A stretch of DNA of 42,012 nt from an uncultured Verrucomicrobiales bacterium (GCA_937991965.1 CALKLP010000014.1:1-42012), one strand, 5' to 3'. Shown: positions 1-9,485, counted from the first letter of the stretch. Translations and numbers: made by a program. The notes: generated by a model not told the origin, from the letters alone.

Positions 1-3000
1 GGGATTGGTCAATCCACTTTTGACGGCGTGCAGCGGCATCAATAATGAACTCAAACGGCACGCTAAAGACGGTCTTATGCTTCGCCTTAAGATCGGCTGG
101 AATACGCTCGATATCCTCGAGCTCTCCATCGAAGTATTTCAGATCTTCAATCATCTTCGTATCCCAGAGACCGATAGCCTTAAGATCGTAAACAAGCTGC
201 TTGTTGAGCATGATGTATTTCCCACCCAGGTTCTCTTTCACAAAGAGGTTCTTGTAGTTCGGCTCGATACATGGGGTTGATCCCATGATGTTGGAGATTG
301 TCGCAGTAGGAGCAATCGCTAAGACGTTGGAATTACGCATGCCGTTTTTCGCGATTTTCTCTCTAACCACAGACCAGTCCATCTTCCCGCCACGTGGAAT
401 TTCGATTTCGAGTCCACGCTCTTCCTCCAGAAGGTCGACGGTGTCTTGTGGGAGAAGCCCGCGATCCCATTTACTGCCCTTGTAGGAAGAATAGGTGCCG
501 CGCTCACCCGCTAGGTCGGAGGAAGCCGCATAGGCATAATACGCTACGGCCTCCATGATCTCATCGTTAAAGTCAACCGCGGCCTCGGTATCAAAGCTTA
601 GGTTGCGCTTATAGAGAGCGTTCTGGAGACCCATCACGCCCATTCCGATTGGACGGTGCTTAGAGTTCGAGTTCTGAGCTGATGGCGTAGGGTAGAAGTT
701 GATGTCGATGACATTGTCTAGAGCACGGATCGCTATCGAGATCGTCTCCTTCAGTTTTTCATGATCGATCGTGCCATCATCATTCACGTGATTTTCTAGT
801 ACTACGGATCCGAGGTTACACACCGCAGTTTCATCCGCAGACGTGTTGAGAGTAATCTCGGTGCAGAGGTTAGAGCTATGCACAACCCCAACGTGATCCT
901 GCGGGCTGCGGACATTACAGGGATCCTTAAAGGTAATCCATGGGTGACCAGTCTCAAAGATAGCCTTGAGCATATCCTTCCAGAGATCAATCGCCGGAAC
1001 AGTTTCGCTCCACATTTCACCACGCTCAGCCTTCGCCTCATACTCGATGTAACGCTCCTCAAAGGCCTTTCCATAGAGATCATGCAGGTCAGGAGCCTCA
1101 CTAGAACGGAAGAAAGTCCAGTCTTGGCGTCCTTCCATGCGCTTCATGAAGAGATCCGGAATCCAGTTCGCAGTATTCATGTCATGCGTTCGCATACGGT
1201 CATCACCGGTGTTTTTACGGAGCTCTAAGAAATCCTTCAGATCATTGTGCCACGTTTCTAGATACGCACATCCTGAGCCACGGCGTTTCCCGCCTTGGTT
1301 CACGGCTACGAGTTGGTCATTATGGAGCTTCAGGAAAGGAACAACCCCTTGAGATTCCCCATTGGTGCCCTTGATGTATGCTCCCATTCCACGCACTGCG
1401 GTCCAAGATCCACCAAGCCCACCAGCCCATTTTGAAAGGTAAGCATTGTCTGCGATTCCGCGCTGCATGATGGATTCGATCGAGTCATCAACCTTATACA
1501 AGTAGCAAGAGGAAAGCTGACTATGCATCGTGCCCGAGTTAAAGAGCGTCGGTGTGGAAGAACAGAAACGACGGCTCTTGTAAAGCTGGTAGAGACTGAT
1601 TGCCTTTTCCTCACGGCCATCGACCTCAGCCTTAAAGAGACCGAGAGCAACCCGCATCCAGAAGAACTGTGGCGTTTCCATTCGGCGGTGCTTCTCTGCA
1701 GTCTTGTCGATGATCAAGTAACGATCATAGAGAGTGCTTATCCCGAGGAATTCGAAATCTAAGTCCGCGGATGGATCCAGAGACTTAGACACTGATTCGA
1801 GGTCATACTCGAGTAAATCTGGGGAAAGGCGGTTAATCTCTACACCGTATTTAATGTAGTTCACGAAGCCCTTTTGGTGAGCCTTCTTCAAGCCTTCACG
1901 CCCATCACTCACGATATCCCAATCCAGCACTTCCTCATAAATATAAGTCAGGAGAATACGAGCCGAGAAACGCGCGAAGTCTGCGTCTTGCTCTAGGAGT
2001 GTCTTCGAATTGAGAATGATGAGTTTACGTAAATCATCACGTGAAATTTCTGCAGTCACAGAGCGACGGAGTTCCGCCTCTATCTCTTGCTCGCTCATGT
2101 TAAGCTCTAACCCTACAGAAGCAAATGCAATCCGCTTACGGAGGTCTAAACCGTCCCAAAAGTTACTCGATCCATCTTGCTCTAGAACGACAATCATCGA
2201 TTCTTGCTGGCTGTCTTCTTGTATAGTTTCCATTTCTTCTGCTCTCAAGCGCGATCGCTGCGCGCGGTAAAGGATGTAGTGCTCCGCGACGCGGAAGTAT
2301 CCATGACGCATTAATTCTTCTTGCACGATGTCTTGAACCTCCTCGATGTCAATCTTCGCACTGCCTGAGATATTGACTCGGTTGGTCACAGCTCTTGCAA
2401 TTTGATGTGACGGGCCTGGGTCTTCTTCCATCGTGAGGAAAGCACGGCGCACAGCAGTCTCGATTTTCGCCTCATTCCAAGGAACAATGCTGTTATTACG
2501 ACGAATCAGCTTCACTGTGATTGGCTGTTCATCCTGGGAAAAGTCTCCGCTATTTTCATACTGACGAATAAGCGTCAGGGACTTCGCCACGTCATGGCGA
2601 TTATTCTCGATCAGCGCCTTCTCGATCAAGAGATAGAGATCGTGGTGAGAGAGCTTCAACTGTCCGACTTCTTCCACCTTCGCCATGAGGCTGCTAGAAA
2701 CCGCCAGTGCAGTTTTCGCTACGAAATCACGATTTTCTTCATTGAAGATCTCATCGTGATTTTCATCTCCTTTGGCAATCAGTAGATCGGTCAAAGCGTC
2801 CCCAATAGTGTCTGCAACAGCCTTCAGATCAAAGGCCATCTCGCCCTTATTGTTCGCCACCACGATGTCTTCGCTTGGCTTTGAGTCCGTAGGAAGGGTA
2901 GTTGCCCAATCAAAGCGTGATTCGCCCTTAGAAATGCGGGATTCAATGACTTGCTTGAGAAGCACGTCCTGCTCTAAAGTAGCACCGCTGGTATTGTATC

Positions 3001-3010
3001 GATTCATCAT
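1..3010 (-). CDS. nrdA: Ribonucleoside-diphosphate reductase class I, alpha subunit (3' end cut by window edge)
   Basis: Catalytic large subunit reducing ribonucleoside diphosphates to dNDPs in the cytoplasm. Reading the minus strand from the tandem ATG ATG at 3010 gives 1003 codons with no stop before the left edge; the C-terminal tail with the shuttle cysteines lies outside. Visible are an ATP-cone-like region (about residues 45-145), a clearer second ATP cone (about 155-240), the FCSSTPT motif with C483, the NLCTEI motif with catalytic C716, and the AVCNLG motif with C731. The last residues in view are RQKWIDQ, a conserved element near the end of the barrel. Two N-terminal cones suggest elaborate allosteric control, as in chlamydial NrdA. 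It follows nrdB by 22 bases, so the two are co-transcribed. No Shine-Dalgarno is visible. Family call is secure. Confidence 0.96.
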   Translation of the reverse strand, partial: MMNRYNTSGATLEQDVLLKQVIESRISKGESRFDWATTLPTDSKPSEDIVVANNKGEMAFDLKAVADTIGDALTDLLIAKGDENHDEIFNEENRDFVAKTALAVSSSLMAKVEEVGQLKLSHHDLYLLIEKALIENNRHDVAKSLTLIRQYENSGDFSQDEQPITVKLIRRNNSIVPWNEAKIETAVRRAFLTMEEDPGPSHQIARAVTNRVNISGSAKIDIEEVQDIVQEELMRHGYFRVAEHYILYRAQRSRLRAEEMETIQEDSQQESMIVVLEQDGSSNFWDGLDLRKRIAFASVGLELNMSEQEIEAELRRSVTAEISRDDLRKLIILNSKTLLEQDADFARFSARILLTYIYEEVLDWDIVSDGREGLKKAHQKGFVNYIKYGVEINRLSPDLLEYDLESVSKSLDPSADLDFEFLGISTLYDRYLIIDKTAEKHRRMETPQFFWMRVALGLFKAEVDGREEKAISLYQLYKSRRFCSSTPTLFNSGTMHSQLSSCYLYKVDDSIESIMQRGIADNAYLSKWAGGLGGSWTAVRGMGAYIKGTNGESQGVVPFLKLHNDQLVAVNQGGKRRGSGCAYLETWHNDLKDFLELRKNTGDDRMRTHDMNTANWIPDLFMKRMEGRQDWTFFRSSEAPDLHDLYGKAFEERYIEYEAKAERGEMWSETVPAIDLWKDMLKAIFETGHPWITFKDPCNVRSPQDHVGVVHSSNLCTEITLNTSADETAVCNLGSVVLENHVNDDGTIDHEKLKETISIAIRALDNVIDINFYPTPSAQNSNSKHRPIGMGVMGLQNALYKRNLSFDTEAAVDFNDEIMEAVAYYAYAASSDLAGERGTYSSYKGSKWDRGLLPQDTVDLLEEERGLEIEIPRGGKMDWSVVREKIAKNGMRNSNVLAIAPTATISNIMGSTPCIEPNYKNLFVKENLGGKYIMLNKQLVYDLKAIGLWDTKMIEDLKYFDGELEDIERIPADLKAKHKTVFSVPFEFIIDAAARRQKWIDQS

Positions 3011-3032
3011 AATATTCGTTCTTAGTTAGGGA

Positions 3033-4127
3033 TTATAGCTCGTCGTCCTCGTAGCCAGCAGTCTCGAGCGCAGTTGCTGTTTGGTATTCCGTTACCCGGC
3101 CTTCAAAGAAATTCTGTTCGCGCTTAATATCCATCATCTCCGCCAACCATGGGAATGGGTTATGCGTGCTCTCGTTCAGTGGCGCGAGCCCACAACTCTC
3201 GAGACGGCGATCAGCAATGTAGTCGATGTATTCCACGAACTCATCGGCATTCAGTCCAATCGCGCCAACTGGCAGACAATCACGGATAAAGGCTTTCTCG
3301 AGACGGATTCCCTCACGCATTGTATCACGTAAGTCCTCACGGAACTCAGGAGTCCAGATTTTAGGATTTTCTTCTACTAGATCCATTAACAGATTGCGGA
3401 ACACCTCAATGTGGTTTGACTCATCACGGAGCGTGTATTGGAACATCTGACCAATCCCCATAAACTTATTCTGACGGTAGAGAGATAAGATCATCCCAAA
3501 GAGGCCGTAGAACTGCGTCCCTTCCATAATCTGACCAAAGAGGAAGATGTTTTTCGCTAATGCTTGCTGATTTTCCAGAACAGTCAGATCAATATCACGG
3601 CGCATGGCACGTGAATTGGAAACCACGAAATGGTTCTTCTCCTTGATGGTATCGACATCCTCAAACATCGCCTCACACTCATGTGGGTTAATTCCCAGCG
3701 ATGAAATCATGTAAACTAGCGAATCAGCATGAATATTCTCCTCATGCGCATGACGACCGAGCACCAACTTCAGTTCTGGAGCGGTAACGACATCACGCAC
3801 CACGTGTTGCACATTATCACCAACAATTCCTTCCGCAGCAGAAAAGTAACCAATCCCCATCTTGATAATCCAACGTTCTTGGTCAGTAACCTCTTTACTA
3901 CGCCATTGCTCCACATCCTTTTGCATCTGGATATCTTCTGGCTCCCAGTGATTGGCCTTCATCGTCTTGTAGAGATCATAAGCCCACTGATACTTCAGCG
4001 GCAGAATATTAAAGAACATCGAATCCTTACCATTAATTACCCTTTTACCCGCAAAAGCTTCTTCCGCTTTCGCTTTGTCTAATGTAAACTCTCTATTCCC
4101 TAATTTTACTGTCGTTGTATCTGCCAT
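3033..4127 (-). CDS. nrdB: Ribonucleotide reductase class Ic beta subunit (tyrosine-less, predicted Mn/Fe)
   Basis: Radical-generating small subunit, 364 residues, full length. Metal ligands are E99, E130, H133, E202, E236 and H239 (motifs EENIH and RDESNH), with W48 in the radical path. In Tyr-radical enzymes the residue four after the first ligand His is Tyr (E. coli Y122: ETIHSRSY); here that position is L137 (ENIHADSL). The first ligand is Glu rather than Asp, within FSAAEGIVGDN, close to the chlamydial pattern. Both features define the class Ic group, where a Mn(IV)/Fe(III) centre replaces the tyrosyl radical; the chlamydial enzyme has Phe, and Leu or Val variants are known. The heterometal centre here is inferred from homology. 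First gene of nrdB-nrdA. Start ATG at 4127 without an obvious Shine-Dalgarno. Confidence 0.96.
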   Translation of the reverse strand: MADTTTVKLGNREFTLDKAKAEEAFAGKRVINGKDSMFFNILPLKYQWAYDLYKTMKANHWEPEDIQMQKDVEQWRSKEVTDQERWIIKMGIGYFSAAEGIVGDNVQHVVRDVVTAPELKLVLGRHAHEENIHADSLVYMISSLGINPHECEAMFEDVDTIKEKNHFVVSNSRAMRRDIDLTVLENQQALAKNIFLFGQIMEGTQFYGLFGMILSLYRQNKFMGIGQMFQYTLRDESNHIEVFRNLLMDLVEENPKIWTPEFREDLRDTMREGIRLEKAFIRDCLPVGAIGLNADEFVEYIDYIADRRLESCGLAPLNESTHNPFPWLAEMMDIKREQNFFEGRVTEYQTATALETAGYEDDEL

Positions 4128-4269
4128 TTTCTTGGATGTTGGTGCTGCTGTTTCATGCTCTATCTAGGACGCCAGTAGGGCTACTCTGTGAGACAGAAAT
4201 CTCTAGATATTAGAATTGAGAATCTACCCAGAAAACTCAAGGAAGTCAAAGGAAGACTTGCTCATATAG

Positions 4270-4289
4270 TATTCACAAATTATTCACAA
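4270..4289 (-). promoter_or_regulatory. Phased DnaA-box-like direct repeats upstream of nrdB
   Basis: TATTCACAA occurs at 4270-4278 and again at 4281-4289, an 11-base period, so both copies face the same side of the helix. The second copy with its preceding T (4280-4288) matches the DnaA box consensus TTATNCACA exactly; the first differs at one base. On the minus strand a weak -35/-10 pair (TTGTAT, 17 bases, TACTAT) overlaps them. DnaA control of nrd genes is known in E. coli. The motif is seen; regulation here is inferred. Confidence 0.4.
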
Positions 4290-4750
4290 TACAAGATGTT
4301 GTGCTTTTTGATAAATTCCGAAATTCTTCACTTATCCTTATCCTTGGGCTCGATCCTTTAAAAGCACACGCTCCATCGCTTTAAAAAACCTAAGCTCCAT
4401 TAGTGGAATAATACTCAAAAAAATATCGAAGCCCTATTACCTTCTTCACACCTCACGGAAATTCTAAAATTTCCCTCTCAAAAATCAAAACTCACCCTCA
4501 AATCAAGCAGAAGTCTTGCATAAAAATTTATACCCCAAAAACCCTTCTTTTCAGACCGCTCAAAAACTGATTGGAAAGAGAAAGCATTAGCCTGAAAAAC
4601 ATAAATAATCAACCTCGCTTCACTTCGCTAAAATAAAATTAGAAACTTTCATGGGGAAGATTAAAGTGAGGGATTCAGTCTTTCATTTCATCTGCAGGAT
4701 TTGGCTCATCTAGTAAGGGGGAGAAGCCAAAAATCCTTTCACCATTTATT

Positions 4751-4771
4751 AAAAGTGGCCGGGACGGCCAC
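4751..4771 (-). terminator. Rho-independent terminator of mfd
   Basis: On the minus strand a 7-bp GC stem (GTGGCCG / CGGCCAC) with a 3-base loop at 4755-4771 is followed directly by TTTT and an AT-rich stretch, 13 bases past the mfd stop. The stem resembles dispersed GTGGCC-type palindromes of many bacterial genomes, so it may be a repeat copy doubling as terminator. Confidence 0.6.
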
Positions 4772-4783
4772 GCTCCCCTTCTC

Positions 4784-7700
4784 TCAAACACCAGCGGAGA
4801 GATCCTTCATCATATCTTCCAGCTCTACGAGTTTAGGATTTGGTTTTTGCTTCTCTAGTCTGGGGAAATTTCCTTTCGCCAGTGTGATGTAGCCGCCTTT
4901 ACGCGAGATCATTACCCGCTCCCCTTTCACCTCAAGCGAGTCCACCTCAGAGAGTGCTCCGAACAGCTTGATGCGAGTAACGGTGAATAAGTTTCGTAAA
5001 GCCGTAGGATGCTTACCATAGCGATCACGCCATTCCGCTTCTGTCTGCTTGATACTCGAAAGTGATTCCGAGAGCGATAGACGACGATACGCCGCCAAGC
5101 GTTCCTTCCCATCAGAGATATAGTCTTTTGGGATAAAGGCCGGGCAGGTCGAGCCTCCTGGTTTGTATTGCGTCTCTGCGAAGGTCACAAAATCGAGACG
5201 TAAGGAGCACTCCGCATTCACACTTGCGCGCTCCCCCTTGAGCTTGGCAATCGACTCCTTGAGTAACTGGCAGTAGAGATCGAACCCTACTGCTGCGATG
5301 TGCCCACTCTGCTTCGTTCCGAGTAGATTACCGGCTCCACGAATCTCCAGATCTCGCATCGCAATTTTAAAACCAGATCCGAGAGCGGTGAACTGCTTAA
5401 TCGCGGAAACTCGCTTCTTGGCATCACTAGTGAACAGCTCTTTCTTGGGCAGAAGAAGATAGGCATAGGCTTGGCGATCCGCCCGTCCTACCCGACCGCG
5501 TAATTGATAAAGATCGGACAACCCAAACAAATCTGCTCGATCGATCAAGATTGTATTGGCGTTCGGGATATCGATCCCAGATTCAATAATCGTTGTCGCC
5601 AGTAGGACATCGGCACGGCCTTCCACAAAGGTGTGCATCACATCTTCCAGCGCATCACGTTCCATCTGCCCGTGACCCACCACTACCCGAGCACTGGGCA
5701 CGAGCCGTTGCACAACCTCCGCGACGGAGTGAATCGTCTTCACCCTGTTGTGGAGAAAGTAAACCTGCCCACCACGCGCCAACTCCCGCTCCACCGCCCG
5801 CTTAATGAGACGTTCATCATAGGCTAGGACTTGGGTTTGCACGGGATTCCGATTCAGAGGCGGGGTATTAAGCACCGACATATCACGCGCTCCCATGAGC
5901 GATAAATACAGCGTCCGCGGAATGGGCGTGGCGCTAAGAGTGAGCATATCGATTTGATTAAAGCGCTCCTTAAACTTCTCCTTATGTTTCACCCCAAACC
6001 GTTGCTCCTCATCAATCACCACCAGCCCCAGATTATTATAAGTGACCGCATCCGAGAGCACACGATGCGTCCCGATAACGATATCAACAGAGCCATCTGC
6101 TAATCCCTCGACCGTGCTGCGAGCCTCCGACGGTTTCCGAAAGCGGTTCAGCAAATCAACCCGCACTGGATAGGCGCTCATCCGCTCACAAAAGGTGCGG
6201 TGATGCTGCTCTGCCAACACCGTTGTCGGAGCTAGAATGGCGACTTGGAACCCTCCGCATACTGCCTTAAAGGCTGCACGAATCGCGACTTCGGTCTTCC
6301 CGAAACCCACATCTCCGCAAATTAGCCGATCCATCGAATACGGAGACTCCATATCACGCTTTGCCTCATCAATAGCCTTCAGTTGATCTGGGGTCTCTTG
6401 ATACGGAAAGGAGGACTCGAACTCCCACATCCACTTCGAGTCTGGTGGGTGGGGCGTCCCCTCCTCCGCCGCTCGCTCGGCCTGCACGCGTAACATGCGG
6501 GCCGCGTAATCCATCACAGACCCAACTGCCTTTTCCTTTAACTTCGCCCAGCGCGCGTCGCCTAGCTTCGAGAGCTTGGGCTTGATCGTTCCGACTCCCA
6601 CATACTTCGCCACGAGGTGCGACTGGCGCATCGGCACCTCTAGAATCGCCCCTTTATCATACTGAATCTGAATCAGCTCCTCCTCTTGCTCCTCAGAATA
6701 CGTAATATCTAGCAGCTCCCCCACCCCATACTCAGCATGAACCACGAGCTCACCGGGGTTAAGCTCTGCGGTTTGCGCATGGCGAGAGGCGGCGGTCTGC
6801 CAGAATTCCGCATGGGCAGAGACTTTCCGCGGAGTTTGATATCGCCCGAAGATCGCCGAGAGCGAGATCAGTGCAAATTTCTGCTCCGGTAGTAATAAGG
6901 TATGCATCGTATTCTCTTCGATCAGCTCCGCTTGCTTCCGCCACTGCTCACCCATGATCTCAAAAAAACGATCGCGTTCACTCTGCATCCCAGAGGCAAA
7001 GACAATCTGCCAACCAGCCTCCCGCCATTGCTCTAGGTAATCCTGAACCATTTGGTGACTCGCATCCTGCATCACAAAGTCGCCAGGATCCAGAGTCGTA
7101 AAGGGACTGGCCTGCACCTCGAAATTAGTAACGGTCGGATCGGAAGACAAAATGACATTATTCAGCCCCTCATAATGCGAGGCCTCTTCCTGTGTAATGA
7201 TCAGGTCGTCTTCTTTCGCATAATCTCCCAGAAAACCCGACTGATCTGCCTCCTCCGCAAAGAGATCCCACTGCTCGATCGTCTCGACCGACACCTGCGT
7301 CACAGCATCAAAAATTCGGAGCGATTTCACCGTATCTTGTGCGAACTCAATCCGCACAGGAGAAGAGGCGGATAGCAGAAAGACATCTAACACCCCTTTC
7401 CGCAACGCGAACTGGCCTTTACCATCAATACTCGACACAATATCGTAACCAGCCGCTTTCCACTCCTCACACAGCTCTGCGACATTGATCGTATCATTCA
7501 CTTGGAACAAACGGCGGTTTTGTGCCATGGCAGAAGCAGGGGGGCATTCTAACCCCTGCCAATCGCTCGGCACGACTACGGCGGTCACTCCATCACTAAA
7601 AACACCCTGTAAGATTTCAACTTTCGACGCTCCCTCAGTGAGTGACTCATCCTGCTGCCAGAGAAAGCTCTCTACTCCCCAGGCCTTGAGTTCTTCTTGT

Positions 7701-7918
7701 AAACGCTCCCTATACCTCGGTTCAGAGATCTCAATCCATAGCGTTCTAGTCACTGATTCACTAGCATTCTGCGCGATGATTCCAGCGCTGATTGCTGACA
7801 TCCCTTCGCCACAAACAGGCCCCAAAATACAATGATTACGCTCAAAACGTAATTTCTCGTTTAAATAGTTTGCGATTGATTGAATAAAAATGCTATGCAA
7901 CGGCCTCTGATCACTCAT
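4784..7918 (-). CDS. mfd: Transcription-repair coupling factor Mfd
   Basis: Double-stranded DNA translocase that removes RNA polymerase stalled at lesions and recruits UvrA. 1044 residues, about 100 shorter than E. coli Mfd. Order: UvrB-like N-terminal module with a degenerate P-loop region (GPVCGEGMS near residue 33); RNA polymerase interaction/CarD-like domain beginning PGELVVHAEYGVGELL; SF2 helicase with Walker A GDVGFGKTEVA, DEEQ box (DEEQRFGVKHK), SATPIPRTL and QLRGRVGR motif VI; and a C-terminal TRCF domain (FIPKDYI, RLAAYRRLS). The missing length seems to lie in the N-terminal half. Monocistronic, divergent from the amidase gene, with a terminator just downstream. The only alternative, RecG, lacks the RID and TRCF domains. 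Confidence 0.97.
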   Translation of the reverse strand: MSDQRPLHSIFIQSIANYLNEKLRFERNHCILGPVCGEGMSAISAGIIAQNASESVTRTLWIEISEPRYRERLQEELKAWGVESFLWQQDESLTEGASKVEILQGVFSDGVTAVVVPSDWQGLECPPASAMAQNRRLFQVNDTINVAELCEEWKAAGYDIVSSIDGKGQFALRKGVLDVFLLSASSPVRIEFAQDTVKSLRIFDAVTQVSVETIEQWDLFAEEADQSGFLGDYAKEDDLIITQEEASHYEGLNNVILSSDPTVTNFEVQASPFTTLDPGDFVMQDASHQMVQDYLEQWREAGWQIVFASGMQSERDRFFEIMGEQWRKQAELIEENTMHTLLLPEQKFALISLSAIFGRYQTPRKVSAHAEFWQTAASRHAQTAELNPGELVVHAEYGVGELLDITYSEEQEEELIQIQYDKGAILEVPMRQSHLVAKYVGVGTIKPKLSKLGDARWAKLKEKAVGSVMDYAARMLRVQAERAAEEGTPHPPDSKWMWEFESSFPYQETPDQLKAIDEAKRDMESPYSMDRLICGDVGFGKTEVAIRAAFKAVCGGFQVAILAPTTVLAEQHHRTFCERMSAYPVRVDLLNRFRKPSEARSTVEGLADGSVDIVIGTHRVLSDAVTYNNLGLVVIDEEQRFGVKHKEKFKERFNQIDMLTLSATPIPRTLYLSLMGARDMSVLNTPPLNRNPVQTQVLAYDERLIKRAVERELARGGQVYFLHNRVKTIHSVAEVVQRLVPSARVVVGHGQMERDALEDVMHTFVEGRADVLLATTIIESGIDIPNANTILIDRADLFGLSDLYQLRGRVGRADRQAYAYLLLPKKELFTSDAKKRVSAIKQFTALGSGFKIAMRDLEIRGAGNLLGTKQSGHIAAVGFDLYCQLLKESIAKLKGERASVNAECSLRLDFVTFAETQYKPGGSTCPAFIPKDYISDGKERLAAYRRLSLSESLSSIKQTEAEWRDRYGKHPTALRNLFTVTRIKLFGALSEVDSLEVKGERVMISRKGGYITLAKGNFPRLEKQKPNPKLVELEDMMKDLSAGV

Positions 7919-7920
7919 TG

Positions 7921-7949
7921 AACGGTAATGGTATCATCATTTCACCGTT
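7921..7949. repeat. Inverted repeat in the mfd/amidase divergent promoter region
   Basis: AACGGT (7921-7926) and ACCGTT (7944-7949) form a 6-base inverted repeat with a 17-base spacer, two bases upstream of the mfd start. It could be an operator, or chance at this arm length. No factor is suggested by its sequence. Confidence 0.25.
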
Positions 7950-7985
7950 TAACAGAAAAATCCTTACTAAAAATTTTCGCTCCTT

Positions 7986-8840
7986 ATGAAACTTCACTCC
8001 CTCCTCATGTGCACTGGCCTTTGCCTGCTCACTACACTCTTCTCTAGCTGTGGTAGCTCTCCGCCCACCTACTCGTATTCTGCTCCGTCCTATACGACAT
8101 ACCCAGAGTACAGCTCCTCAGGAGTCTACACCAGACCAGATACTCATAATGCGTATGAGATCCCCTCAGCAAATATTGCCAACACCCGCTCACCTCAACC
8201 TACCAGACGACCAGCGACATATAGCCCCCCTACTCAAAGCTATGGAACAACCGATAGCCGAAAACTCAGTAGCCTCTATGCCTCGGCCAATGTAAACTCT
8301 AGCATCCTTTCCCGCGGAGCAAGAAGCAGAAACGGACGTCCCATGTCTCCGAAATACATTACGATTCACAGCACACAGAACACCTCTCACGGCGCTGATG
8401 CCTGGCGCCACTCAGCCGCTTTGCGCAATGGCGCACTGGGTGCCAAAGGCTGGCACTACACCACGGATGAGAGTCGCACCGTTCAACACTTACCAACCAA
8501 TGAGCAAGGAAACCACGCTGAAAACTACCGCGGTGGTCCAGGAAACGTCTATTCCATCGGGATCGAGATGTGTGAAGATGCTGGGAACAATAGAGGTCGC
8601 ACGATCGACCGCACCGCCAAGCTGACCGCCTATCTCATGCACAAGCATAACATTCCTTTGGCAAACGTGAAGCCTCACTACCACTGGCCACGACGTGGCG
8701 TACGCGTCCCGAACAAAAACTGTCCACACTTCCTTCTCGACAACGGTCGCCCAGGGCAAAAGTGGCAGAATTATCTCAATCTTGTGAATGGTTACTACAA
8801 ACGTGCTCTCTCCAGCAACAGACTAGCCCTTAAAGATTAA
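7986..8840 (+). CDS. N-acetylmuramoyl-L-alanine amidase (Amidase_2) lipoprotein
   Basis: Predicted zinc amidase cutting the MurNAc-L-Ala bond in peptidoglycan. 284 residues: lipoprotein signal peptide with hydrophobic core 5-19 and lipid-attachment Cys at C22 (LFSSC; -3 Phe is slightly atypical), a Ser/Tyr/Pro-rich linker (about 23-90), then the catalytic domain (about 115-275). Candidate zinc ligands are H128 (ITIHST), H231 or H233 (KPHYHWP) and C246 (NKNCPH); E194 in IGIEMCED fits the family's conserved acidic position. The low-complexity linker could span the periplasm from the outer membrane. No Shine-Dalgarno before the ATG. Substrate and role (recycling, division or remodelling) cannot be decided from sequence. 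Confidence 0.88.
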   Translation: MKLHSLLMCTGLCLLTTLFSSCGSSPPTYSYSAPSYTTYPEYSSSGVYTRPDTHNAYEIPSANIANTRSPQPTRRPATYSPPTQSYGTTDSRKLSSLYASANVNSSILSRGARSRNGRPMSPKYITIHSTQNTSHGADAWRHSAALRNGALGAKGWHYTTDESRTVQHLPTNEQGNHAENYRGGPGNVYSIGIEMCEDAGNNRGRTIDRTAKLTAYLMHKHNIPLANVKPHYHWPRRGVRVPNKNCPHFLLDNGRPGQKWQNYLNLVNGYYKRALSSNRLALKD

Positions 8841-8855
8841 TCTGGAAATCATTTC

Positions 8856-8888
8856 TTAACCACGGAGGCGCGGAGCTCACAGAGAGGG
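8856..8888 (+). repeat. Degenerate dispersed intergenic repeat, copy A
   Basis: TTAACCACGGAGGCGCGGAG followed by CTCACAGAGAGGG resembles the other intergenic copies at 29921-29960, 30051-30083 (reverse) and 27937-27960. Its first 17 bases after TTA match the reversed 30051 copy at about 14 positions by hand alignment. Lies 15 bases after the amidase stop. Confidence 0.5.
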
Positions 8889-9074
8889 TCAACTGGGTTT
8901 AAGGTTCCCCGAACATTATAAAATACATCGTGCATCCTTTCTTCATTCACTTAGCCTTGAGGAAATAAAAAGCCCGACTGATAAAACGGAGAAAAAGCAA
9001 ATAACACTTCTCTCACTCCATCGAAATCAAATATCCCTTAAAACAATCTGCGGATAAAAAACTCAAGTAACTTT

Positions 9075-9485
9075 TCACCTCGCAATAGTCACCTTCCGTC
9101 CGCCCTCCACGTGCTCGATCTTAATCCAGAGCGCATTAGCGGGAATAAGTTCTGGGTAAAGATCCGCCCACTCTGCAACGATGATGCCTTGCCGGTCCAG
9201 ATAGTCATCCCAACCTAAGTCGTAGAGTTCCTCCACCACCTTAACCCGATAAAAATCAAAGTGGAAAATCGGGAGGTTGCCCTCCGTCATTTCATTTACG
9301 AGCGTATAGGTCGGACTCGTTGTATCACCTGCCTCTTGCGAAAGGCAAACTCCCTTCGTGAAATGCGTCTTTCCAACACCCAAGTCCCCCACCAAAGCCA
9401 CGACGGCACCAGCCTGAAGTGTTGCACCAATATCTGCGCCAAACTGTACCATTTCATTACTGGTCTGTATGAGTAACTCCTCCAT
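9075..9485 (-). CDS. tsaE: tRNA threonylcarbamoyladenosine biosynthesis ATPase TsaE
   Basis: Essential P-loop ATPase working with TsaB/TsaD to make the t6A modification at position 37 of ANN-decoding tRNAs. 136 residues, normal length. Walker A is GDLGVGKT (33-40); family motifs SPTYTLVNE and HFDFYRV follow, and IIVAEWADLY fits the usual C-terminal EW signature. Transcribed divergently from rplU across about 115 bases. tsaB and tsaD are not in the window. The identification rests on motif order and size and is firm. Confidence 0.96.
   Translation of the reverse strand: MEELLIQTSNEMVQFGADIGATLQAGAVVALVGDLGVGKTHFTKGVCLSQEAGDTTSPTYTLVNEMTEGNLPIFHFDFYRVKVVEELYDLGWDDYLDRQGIIVAEWADLYPELIPANALWIKIEHVEGGRKVTIAR

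Larger units (their letters stand above)
4128..4783. other. 656-base intergenic region between nrdB and mfd
   Basis: No convincing gene on either strand; the longest ATG frames I see are about 20 codons (for example from 4651 on the plus strand). The nrdB-proximal part is the nrd promoter region and holds phased TATTCACAA repeats and an imperfect inverted repeat CACAA-N9-TTGTG (4285-4303). The middle (about 4330-4650) is AT-rich with no recognised motif. The mfd-proximal end carries a GC-rich hairpin terminator. A small RNA cannot be excluded by eye. Confidence 0.6.

Noticed and set aside
1..3010. Several plus-strand open frames under nrdA
   Set aside because: Shadows of the minus-strand nrdA reading, which has continuous conserved motifs.
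4285..4303. Possible NrdR box upstream of nrdB (CACAA-N9-TTGTG)
   Set aside because: Arm length and spacing differ from the 16-base NrdR consensus; reported only as an inverted repeat.
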